Below are positions 11,425 through 21,319 of a stretch of 64,000 nucleotides of DNA, piece after piece; position 1 is the stretch's first letter, and each line of letters starts with the position of its first letter. The position numbers and the translations under genes were made by a program. This DNA comes from Cunninghamella blakesleeana (taxonomy: Eukaryota; Mucoromycota; Mucoromycetes; Mucorales; Cunninghamellaceae), in the NCBI GenBank assembly GCA_017871115.1, contig JAFCIZ010000005.1:5573501-5637500 (forward strand). The letters run 5' to 3'. Under the pieces are notes generated by a model. It saw only the letters and a program-made list of their open reading frames with translations. It was not told the origin of the DNA and made no database searches.

Positions 11425-12962
11425 TTAATAAAATGCATTCATAGGTTGTACCATAGTAGGTTGTAAAGAGGTATACATATTTGTTGATAAATTGGTAGCA
11501 GGAGCTGCTGTAGTAAATTGATTAAAAGGTTGTAAAGTAGCTTGTAATAAAGGATTATGTTGCTGTTGTTGTTGTTGTTGATGATGAAGAGTAGAGAAAG
11601 TCGTTAAACCTTCTTTTTCTGCTTGTTTTTTAGCAGCTTCTTTTTCTTTTTTTTGTTTTCTCCAGTTTTTTCTCATTTCTTTAAATTCTGAAGGATGACG
11701 TTTAGGTCCCTATAACACAAAAATAGAAAATAGAAAATAGAAAAAAAAGAAGGTATTAGATAAGTAAAATAAAATTAAAAACTGAAACGAAAATCTCGCA
11801 CATAAAATAATCCCATATTTATTTATTATTATTTTTAATTAATAACCCATGTTTTTATTTGTATTTTCCTTTTTCATTTTTTTTTCTTCTTTTATTAGAA
11901 ACTTACATGTTTTTGCATTGTAACATGAGCATTTAAGTGATTTAAAGTACCATAAGATTTTGTACAACCGGGCCAAGTACAATGATATAATCGTTCGATT
12001 TCATCATATCTTCTTCTTGGACGTTTTCTTTGTGTAGCGCCAGGAATGGCTACAAAGGCATAGCTTTTTTCATTATCCATCATCATCTCATTAGTTTGTT
12101 GAGTAAGAGCATTAGGAGCAGTTGCTGCTGCCATCATTAAAGTTTGTAATGTATTATTAGCCACAGTTACTTGTTGTTGTTGTTGTAAAGTAGTTGCTGG
12201 AATATAAAAAGTGGTAGGATTATTATTATTGTTGTTAATTATATTATTAGTATTAGTGTTTGTAGTAGGTAATAAAGGATTGGTGACTATTGTATTAGCT
12301 GGTATAATTACATTTGCTTGAGGAGATGATGATGCATTGGCATTAGATAAGTACATAGAAGCAGCAGCGGACTCAGTGGGATCAGGATTAACGATAGTAG
12401 TAGGAGTAATAGATGATGATGTTGAAGAAGGAGAGGAAGAAAGTGAGTTTAGATTATTATCAGCTGTTGTTGTAATGATTGGATTGGTAGTAAGAGTAGT
12501 AGTTGTAGCTGTAGTAGAAGGGTTTAATAACATATGTGTTAATGGAGAAGTAGTCATAGTAGGAAGAGTAGAAATAGAATCAGTTAAACTTGAACCCATT
12601 AAAGGCATAGAAGTAGTAGCTGTTGTTGTGTTGGGATGAAATAATGGTTGTTGTAATACATGGTTTGCACCAGAAGTAGTAGCAGTGGTAGCAGTAATTG
12701 GTAAAACAGTGTTCATATAAGCTTGAGTAGTAGTAGTAGGTGGTAATGAAGTTACTATTTCTTTAAACTTTTCTTGATCTTCATTTGTTAAAAGTTGAGC
12801 AACAGAGGGTAGAGAAGGAGTATTTAAATCTTGCAAGTAACTGTTTTTTCTTGTTGTACTAGTAGTGGTAATTGCATTAGTAGAAGGTTCATTCTTAATA
12901 GCTTTCAACATTTTATCTGAAGGTTTTAAAGTAAAATAACAATTTTCAGAAGTCGCCATCAT
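11425..12962 (-). CDS. Con7-like C2H2 zinc-finger transcription factor
   Basis: Two exons, 12962-11907 and 11709-11425; 446 residues. The signature is the single finger YHCTWPGCTKSYGTLNHLNAH followed across the splice by VTMQKHGPKRHPSEFKEMRK and a basic Lys/Arg/Glu helix. That run of C2H2, then KR-P-EF, then a basic helix is diagnostic of the Con7/Cos1 family, which controls morphogenesis and cell-wall genes in filamentous fungi. The long N-terminal part is Thr/Asn/Gln/Ala-rich; the C-terminus is Gln-rich. The start was placed at the ATG-ATG pair (MMATSENCYF) rather than the upstream in-frame codon at 13025, because the upstream part reads like leader DNA (Leu/Tyr/Phe). The family call is strong; targets in this organism are inference. 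Confidence 0.92.
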
Positions 12963-14170
12963 TATAAAAAATAGAAATAAACTTTTATATGTATATAGAT
13001 ATGGATATAGTCTTTTTAGGCACAAGTAATTATTATTAAAAAATAAATGAAAAATGAATTTTTTTTTTTTTGTAAAAAAAATATAAAGTTAAGAGAAAGA
13101 AGAAGGAAAAAAAAGAAAACAGAAAAAAGAAAAAATCGAGTTATATTTAAGGCACAACGAAAAAAAAAAAAAATTCTGAGCATATATGGATCGGTGTTTT
13201 AAAAATTACGTCATTATTAAACTCGTGTGTCCAATGGGGTACATATTACAATTTGAAAAAAACGAGATCGGCAAGGAAATAAATTCTTTATAGTTTTTGT
13301 GTGTGAATATTTATGTATAACATTTGCGTTACCCTGCTCTATTTATTTATTTTTTTACATATGAAAAAAAACATGTTGATGTTACATCGATAACGAACTA
13401 AAGAGGTCCCTTCACCAACCAAAAAAAAACTTTATTTAATATAATAATAAAAAACAAAAATGTATTATGCTCTTTAATATTCTTAAAAAAGAATAATTGA
13501 ATATATAGCTAAAAAAAAAAAGAATCTTGATTCTTTTTAAAAAAAGAGTTCTTTTTCAACTGAACAAACAAATTTTATTCTTTATTTCGAACTTTATTAA
13601 AAACCGTAGCTATCAAAGTTATCAATATGTTTTAAAAAGTTGAAATTCTCCTCTCCACCCTTATCCCCCCCCCAAAAAAATAAATAAATAGAAAATGATT
13701 AATAAAATATCCGACTCGATGAAGTTTTTTATCTATTTATTTTCTGTATAGATGGGCTAAATTGACTCTTTTTTTTTCTATATTTTTCTATTTTGTTCCA
13801 TTTTGTTCGTTAATGTAAATGTTACACAGAAATCAATTTTTCATTTCCCTAAAAAGTTATCCTGTCCCCTGGTAATCATGTCTTTTTTCGATACATATCG
13901 TAAACTAAAGATCATGATCTTATTAACTTTTTTTTTTCACTAAACCTAAAAAATACATCACCATTAAAAAAAAAAAAAAAAATAGGATCTACTTTCAAAC
14001 TTTTTTTATTTATTCTATTTAACGAACATTTGACGAACAAATATGCACAGACCCTTAACTTTCCTTTTAACCAATACTCTTTCATTAGTGTTATTTAGTA
14101 TTAATATTAGTTTTTACTTTTTATTGAATTTGAGTCATTGTAATTTATTTATATACGAATAGCATTATTT
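12963..14170. other. 1.2-kb spacer, long promoter of the Con7-like gene
   Basis: No coding signal. It includes a CRE/ATF-like TTACGTCAT (13207-13215), the CGGTGTTT word at 13192-13199, TATCCGACTC at 13708-13717, and a perfect inverted repeat with 10-bp arms at 13517-13526 and 13529-13538. These are candidate operators for the Con7-like gene, whose start is at 12962. Functional status is inference. Confidence 0.5.
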
Positions 14171-16397
14171 TTAAATTTTAGATGCAACAACTTGGGCAAA
14201 ATTTTTATTATTAGCAGACGGTATTTTCGTTGAACATAATTGAGAAGAAATAGAGGGCGGACTGGACATAGTATTAGTGGTGGAACTTGAAAGAGCTGGA
14301 AACTCGTCTTGATGTTGTTTGTCCAAAGTTAAGTTATGACGTAAAGGTTGGAGTTGAGAATCAATCGGTGTTACCTTATCAAAATGAGACATTATAGTAG
14401 TTGATGAATCCTTATTACTTTTTTTTTTACGATACTTTTTCCACTTATTTTTTTTATGACTATCCATATCATTATATTTTAACTTTTTATTTTCTTCTCT
14501 TTCTTTCATTGTGGCTTGCTTCATTTCTGTTTGTTTTTTGATTTCTTGAATCCATTGTGTATCAATATCATGTAGGAATTCACAACCATCCCCTTTTAGA
14601 CAATCTTCTTGTAACCTAAAAAAATAAATAAATAACAAATAATAACAATAAAAGCATGATGATAACATAAAGATTATTAGTTGGTGTAACCAAATACGTC
14701 AGTATTTTTTTTTTAAAATAAAATAAAATAAAATAAAAAGTATATATTTATTTATATTTATTAATGTGAATTTTTATTTAATGTATTACCAAAATTTACA
14801 AACTTTAAGATTCATGTTGGAATGATGAGCAAACCGACAATCTTGACGATGGCAATCTCCTTGTAAATAATGACGACAAACTTGTCTTTTCTTGATAAAA
14901 GTAGCACTTCGTGGTATGAAAAGCTCCAAGGCACGATCCATATCGAAATTCACACTCGATAGCATGGTTTGGATATTATTTTTAGTATATTCTGGGAATA
15001 AATCTATTAATATATCCATGGCTAATGGTAGTAATGAAGTTGAGGATGGTGATGAATGGGGCGATGATGTATCGTTAAAAAAAAAGTCCTCTTCTGTATA
15101 ATAATAAGGTGTGGTAGTAGTGGTTGTAATTGTATTTGTTGTTGCAGTGGAAGTATGTTGAGATGCATGAGAAGGAGGAAAATAAAACATGCCGGAAGCG
15201 GATGTGTAAGAGGTAGATAAATTAGGGATATTATTATTATTATTACTATTATTGTTATTACTGTTATTATTGTTATTATTATCATTATTATTATTATTAT
15301 TATTATTATCACTATCATTATTATCATTATTATTATAATTGATGTCATCACCACCGTTGTATGAAAAGGTAGGATCAAATTCATCGTCATTAAGGGGATC
15401 GTCATAATGTTGCCCATTATATGACGTAGGTGTTACTGTGAAAGGAAAAAAGTTTGTTTTCCAAATATTTGTTGTCTTTTTAGTAGTATTGGTGGTAGTA
15501 AAAGAAGTGGAGGAGGGTAAATAAGGTGACATGTTAATAAAATCATTTTCTATAGGTTGTAAAGGACAATCTATATCTTCTGTTGCTGATTTAACAGTAA
15601 AAGGCTGTGTTTCATTTTTAAAAAATGGATCATCGTGATGATTACCATCATCTTTATCATCTTCATCATTTTCATTCTCTAGTATGGACATATCAAAAAA
15701 ATGTTGAATAATAGTTTCATCCATATATTGCTCTTCATCATCTTCATATTGAGCAGGGTTAAAAGGTGAGGATAATTTTGGTATTATAAATGGAAACATA
15801 GGCTCATTACTTAATGTTGTCGTTGGAGTGGGTACGGTTTGAAAGGCTGATGCCTCCAATGATGGTATAAATATATTCAAGTTCGAATCCAATGGATCAT
15901 ATGACTGTTTAGGATGATACGATGTAAGGGTGGCATTACTGCTAATAGGCGGTGAATGGTTGGTTTTAGGAGAATCAGACCCAAGCGTGGACTGTGGTGA
16001 TGAGACGGTTGGCGACGACTAATCGTTAATGAGTCAATAAATAAATTGATAGATAACACAAAAATAGATATGCATATTAGATGATGGGTATATGCGCTAA
16101 ACCTTTTATATTTTTTAGTTTATAACTCTCTTTTTCTCCTTCCCTTTCCTCCCCCCACATATAAATCCTTATTATTTTTATTATTTTCTATTAGTATTAT
16201 TATTACGTATTTATTTTTCTCATACTCTTTCTTTATATGTTTTCTTAAGCTACCGCTGTACTGTAACTTACCTGAGGATTGAATAATTCATTAATAGTAA
16301 ACTGGTTAGCAAGATGACAAGAAGAAGAGAGAGGAGGAAGAAATGATGGTGATGGTGATTCATCAGTATTATAAGGTAAAGTTGTGATGTGGATCAT
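14171..16397 (-). CDS. CUE-like/tandem CCCH zinc-finger protein
   Basis: Three exons: 16397-16272, 16018-14790 and 14615-14171; 599 residues. A helical CUE-like segment (LAMDILIDLFPEYTKNN... MDRALELF) is followed directly by two C3H1 fingers, CRHYLQGDCHRQDCRFAHH (C-x7-C-x4-C-x3-H) and CKFWLQEDCLKGDGCEFLHD (C-x7-C-x5-C-x3-H). This order is that of the fungal 'CCCH zinc finger and SMR domain' family, thought to bind RNA. The C-terminus has the family's EFPALS and FAQVV motifs but ends there, with no visible Smr nuclease-like domain. The middle has an Asn/Asp run of about 40 residues. The second finger is split by intron 2 at Trp. An RNA-binding role is inferred from the family. Confidence 0.85.
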
Positions 16398-17811
16398 ATT
16401 TAATAAAAGTAGTAATAATAAGTTAATATAAAACTATATAGAATAAAAGAGTTCAAAAAAAAAAGAAAGGATAAAAAAAAAAAAAAAAAAAAAAAGAGCA
16501 ACAAAAGGATGAATTAGTGTTATATAACCATATATAATAAATACTATATTATATAAATATATATATATAAATATATATTAATATTTAAAAAAGAGGAATT
16601 TATTTAATTATAAAAAAGTGAAAAGAGATATATTCATTATTAAAAAAAAAGGGAAAGAGATCAAAAAAAAATATTAAGGAGTTGGTATAAAAATAAATAA
16701 AAAAGTAAAAATAAAATAAGTCTTACTTTAGGGTTGAGAAGAACGAAAAAATAAAATCCTATCGACTATAGTTCATTTAAATAAGGTGAATGGAACAAGC
16801 ATTGAATAAAGTAGATTGACATAAAACACGTAAAAAGATAAAAAAATGTTTTCAAAAACGGTATGAATATATAATTGTAGTGGGGTATTAAAAAGAAAAA
16901 AGGAAATCAAGAGGGAAAAAAGAAAAAATTAAAAGGGGGCTTTAAAATTTATCAACATATAACCATATATAATAATAAAAGTAATCTTTATCCCTTTAAC
17001 GTAGGGTTAACATTCTTTTTGATTTCAAAAGTGTTTTTTGTATAAAAATAATGAAAAATGGTGCAATTTCCAATTATGTAAATAATTAAATACAAATTAT
17101 TTAGTTGAAAATAAAATTTTTACATATTTATTACACACCCAATAAAACGGTGTTTTTGAGCGGATACATTCAATATATTTTAAAAAGTTTTTTTGATTGA
17201 TACGACCTTAAACTCCCTTTACTACTATTATTATTCTTATTTTAAACTTTTTTTGAATTAACATCGCCCTTATGAATCTATTCACCAGTTTTAATTTATT
17301 GATTGATCTTTCAAGAAATGGTGGAAGATGTTTTTCAGCTTGTTTTATGTATACAGGTACATCCTGTCAAAAAAAAGAAAAAGTAATTTTAGTTACCTAC
17401 GTAGGTACGTAACAAAAAAAAAAAAAAAATAGCGTTATCAAATTCATCTGTTAAAATTATTCTCGATATATTTTTTTTATTTTACTATTTTTTTTTTTTT
17501 TTTTTTTTTTTGAAAAATACCGAGATCTTATAATTAATTATCGAAGAATATATATATATATGTATAAAAGTAAAAAAAAAAAATACGTAATAGAAAATTT
17601 TTTTTTCTCTAGTCCCGATATGTTTTTGCTTAAAGTACATATGCAGGAATTTTAATGATCGTTTAAAAGTACTCTATACACTGACTTTTGCTTTAGGCTC
17701 TCTAATGAAAAGATTTATAATCATTTAACATAAGATATTTACTTTCACTATAATATGATTTTATTGTTTTAGTTGTTATTATTATTATATCCACTATTAT
17801 GATTTTTTATA

Positions 17812-17856
<45 letters not shown>

Positions 17857-18700
17857 AAAAAAATAGAATTCATAGAACAATTTTTTTTTTTAAAAAAAAT
17901 GAATCGATATTATTAAGACCAAAAAATCTCAAATTCTTTCAGAATGAGGTATAGGATATTAAGCTCCGTTTCTATTTTTTTTCCTTTTTCTTCTTTTTTT
18001 CAAAAAAAAAAAAACGTGGTCTAGACTTTATCATAGTTTTCTTGTAAAAAAAAAACTTTCATTAATGATCTTCCTTTAGTGTTACCCAGCTTATCCTTCT
18101 TAGTCAATCTTTTAATTCTTCCATTTTTTTTAAGTTAGAATTAAGAAATATTTAACCAAATATAGCCAAAATAAATTTTGGCATATTATTAAAAGTGTAC
18201 ATCTTTGTTATTTTTCTATGTATCTATACATTATTTTCTTTTTTTTATTTTTTAAAACCAATAATTTTCTTTTTCTTTCTTTTTTTTTTTTTTTTTACTC
18301 GAGTACCTGGAAAAGGGCGCTTTATCAGATGTCAGTATGTATATATATATAAACACATCAAAAAAATTATATTGGCTGATCAATTAGCTTCCGACAGCCA
18401 TTAGTATCGAACATACCCAATAATAAAAGATAGATCGCTTTTCGGATTTAAATAATGCCCTTAAAAAAGAAAAAAATAAAAAATTTCAATTAATTAGCAA
18501 TTATAAAAACGTAACTTTTTTTTCATATTTTTTCTATTTCCTTTCTTTCTTTACATTTTTCTCTACAGTTTCTTTTTTTTTTGAAAAAAAAAACCCCCCT
18601 TCCCTCACACCTTACTTTCATTTTATATCTATACTTGTTTGCGCCGGTCGCTTGTTTTATTATTTACACTCATTAAATTATTTTTGTTCTATTATTCATT
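16398..18700. other. 2.3-kb divergent spacer
   Basis: Lies between the divergent CCCH gene and the secreted protein gene. Mostly T/A runs, with a TA run at about 17817-17852. AAAACGGTGTTT at 17144-17155 repeats a word seen upstream of two other genes. One stretch on the minus strand (17208-17363) reads like an orphan exon and is listed separately. A 69-codon frame at 18195-18404 is compositional noise. Confidence 0.55.
17208..17363 (-). pseudogene. possible orphan 3'-terminal exon
   Basis: A good acceptor (TTGACAG ending at 17364) opens a 52-codon frame to TAA at 17208. The first 35 or so codons are not simple sequence: DVPVYIKQAEKHLPPFLE, then RSINKLKLVNRFIRA. The last 15 codons drift into Lys/Ile/Val runs. 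No matching upstream exon with a usable donor was found: a candidate ATG at 17443 runs into a stop. It may be a gene remnant or part of a gene I cannot assemble. Family not recognised. Confidence 0.3.
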
Positions 18701-19223
18701 ATGCGTTTTTTCATTGTTTTTGGTGTCATTTTAGCTACTTTATTTGTAGTACTTGTTGACGGTAAAAAAGCTGCTAATCATCGTAAAGGCGTATCAAGAG
18801 CAGCCAAAGCCGTTATGGAAAAGCGCGGTAAATTTAGTGGCACTGGTACTTTTTTTAACCCATCAACTGAAGGTGGTAGTATGGGTGCTTGTGGTGAATT
18901 TGAATCTGATTCAGCTCAAATTGTTGCTTTAAACGCTCCTCAATATGGTAGTTTAAGTTCTAAAAGTGATTGGTGTGGTAAAAAAATCCAAATCTGCTAT
19001 AGTGGAAAATGTACAACCGCTACTATTAATGATGCTTGTCCTGAATGCAAATTCGTAAGTCTTTTTTATTTTATTTTTGACAATAATAATATCATGATTT
19101 TTAAAACTAACATCTTTTATTTATTTAAAATAGGGTGATTTGGATTTAACACATACCGTTTTCAAAGATTTAGAAAAAAATATGGATGTTGGTGTTATTG
19201 ACATTACTTGGAATGTTGTTTAA
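18701..19223 (+). CDS. secreted expansin/RlpA-like double-psi beta-barrel protein
   Basis: Two exons, 18701-19054 and 19134-19223; 147 residues. A clear signal peptide (about residues 1-20, FFIVFGVILATLFVVL) is followed by a short basic segment, then a barwin/expansin-like double-psi barrel with KFSGTGTFFNPSTEGGSMG, ACGEFES, CGKKIQICYSGKC, TINDACPEC and GDLDLT. The GAC, GK-I, ND-CP-C and LDL positions are typical of small fungal DPBB proteins (the RlpA-like/riboflavin-aldehyde-forming-enzyme group), secreted cell-wall-associated proteins. There is no carbohydrate-binding domain, so cell-wall loosening is not shown. Codon use is less AT-extreme (many GGT, GCT, GTT), consistent with high expression. 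Confidence 0.92.
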
Positions 19224-19473
19224 AAAATTGATTTTTTTTTATCATTCACTATATTCCATCCCTTTTTTATTTTATTTTATTTTTGTATCATCCACTTTAT
19301 GAATATTCTTTCCGTGAAAAATATTCCACTATCACACGCACACATTATTTTTATCTGTATATTTTTTTTATTGTATTCTTTTTCATTATTTTTTGTTTAT
19401 TCTGTGAATAGCAATCAATAAAAAAAAATCCCACCACCTTCAATCTAATATATTTTAATTTGAACTAATTTAT

Positions 19474-21319
19474 TTATTGTTGATTTGTTGAAAGCTTTAT
19501 TAATTGTTGATATATGACTGAATTATATGGAAAGATATATCCAATATTATCTTGTTTATTTTCCCATGGAACTAATTAAAAAAAAAAATGTCAGACACTA
19601 TATATATATATATATATATATATTTACTAATTAAGTAACTATATTTACCTCCAAAAAGATACCATTTTTGGCCCATCACCGATTTCCAATTATTATATCG
19701 TCCAATGTAAAAGGTATCTTTTTCAGGTGGAGATTTTTTGACCACTCTTATATCTTGATGATTATCATAAACTCCACTAACAACTTTTATTCTGAAGTAC
19801 TGATCCTTTGTTGCCATTTGTTCAATTGTTGTTCTGTTTTTTAATATTAGATAATAATGGTATATTGAGAGTCCTAAAAGTAACAATCCAAATATAGTAC
19901 CACTATGTAATTTAAATAAAAAATAACTCTTTAATTTATAAAATTTGTATTTAGCACTTTTATTTTAAATTCAAACATACAAAAATACCATAACGAAATT
20001 ATGAGTAGGTATATTAAGTCCCTGTAAGTAAAAAAAAAAAAAGATGTTATTCAAGATTAAAAATCAAAAATTGCTATTATTTATCATTATTATATATGGT
20101 TGTTTATTTAATATTTACTAAGGAGGGTAAGTTAATAAAAGGTGATATGAGTGATCTTGTCCAAATAGAGTTACACAAGTTAGACAAAATTGTTATAATG
20201 CAATTAACGTAAGTCTTGTATAATATCCATAGAAGTCCAATGAAGCTGGTCTTCATTTGTATATTGTTGACGATAAAGTTTAAATAATTATATAATAGCC
20301 AGAGAATAAATATCGTTGTATATGATAAAAATAATACGAAGATTTTATAATTGCTGAATCCTACACAGCCATTTATCCTATTTAAAGATATATACATTTG
20401 AAGAGAGAGAGATGGAGGGAAAGGAAAAATTATATTAAGTTATTTATCGTTATTTTAATATCTCAATAATTATATATATATATTACCAAATGCAATGACT
20501 ATTCAAACCCGTATAAAACATAATAATAATAATATATTAGATATATTATTTTTTGATACTAATAAACAGTATATCTTTTCTTTTTCCTATGAGTATATAT
20601 ACTTTACTGGTCCATTTTCAAAACACAGGTGTCACATATTTTACAATGATGACATCTATCAGGTTTTATGATTTGGCATACTTGGCAATAGTTTGAATTT
20701 CCATCCGATTGACACATGCTTATTGAACCGACAGGTATATCTTGTGATAAATTCTCTTGTTGAAGATAATATTGAGATTCCAAGCCAGGGGAATACCAAT
20801 AAGATACTTTGTCATTCTATTTTTTTATAAATGAAAAAAAAATCGAATTAATATTATACTCTAAAAACATGCTTTATTTTTAATATTATCATTATCATTA
20901 TCACCTGTATTGGTTTTTTGAGAGGCGTTAATATAATTTTTAAATAACTGTAAACAGATAAAAGCCAAACAAGAGTAGTGAATAAAATATCGATACCTAT
21001 AGAATAATAATAATAAAGGTATAGATTAACAAAAAATTAACTTCAATGGATACATTTTAAAATTATACCTCCTCTGTAAATAGTGTTAGCATTTGCTAAT
21101 AATGGAGCTGCTCTTGCATAAAATAAATAAATAAAAAAACAATTGTATTAGCACGTTAAAAAAATAAAGTAAACAAATTTTATATAGTAAAATAAAAGCA
21201 AGAAAAAATGATTTACCACAAAACTGATTATAGTAAGCATAAAATGAAGTTGTTAATGAACCAATTACAAATATAGGAAAGAAACATGATATTAATATTT
21301 TTTCAATTGAAAAGGACAT
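19474..21319 (-). CDS. DHHC-type protein S-acyltransferase (Pfa3-like)
   Basis: Transfers palmitate to protein cysteines at membranes. Nine exons: 21319-21217, 21110-21069, 20996-20905, 20816-20608, 20498-20487, 20377-20177, 20021-19989, 19902-19649 and 19571-19474; about 347 residues. Two N-terminal membrane segments; the Cys-rich domain YCQVCQIIKPDRCHHCKICD, CVLKMD, then DHHC-IW and INGCVGFSNYKIF; two more membrane segments; TTIE (TTxE motif); and a C-terminal NNWKSVMG...FPYN block typical of Pfa3/ZDHHC2-15. The 12-nt exon 20498-20487 supplies the second His and the catalytic Cys; without it the motif is lost. Isoleucine replaces the usual proline after DHHC. The exon 6 donor (GTGTAA at 20176) is chosen only by frame and is the least certain join; the exon 2 acceptor could be 3 nt shorter. 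Confidence 0.85.
20487..20498 (-). other. 12-nt microexon encoding the DHHC catalytic core
   Basis: The sequence TCATTGCATTTG sits between an acceptor (GAATAG) and a donor (GTAATA). Joined to the upstream ...GACCA and downstream GATAAAT it gives M-D-H-H-C-I-W-I-N-G-C-V-G. No other arrangement of the flanking exons restores this invariant motif, so the exon is strongly supported by family knowledge although transcripts were not examined. Confidence 0.85.

Noticed and set aside
12337..12639. 100-codon plus-strand frame opposite the Con7-like gene
   Set aside because: It is the complement of Thr/Ala/Ser-rich codons and reads as Val/Glu/Gly repeats with no family features; the minus-strand gene is certain.
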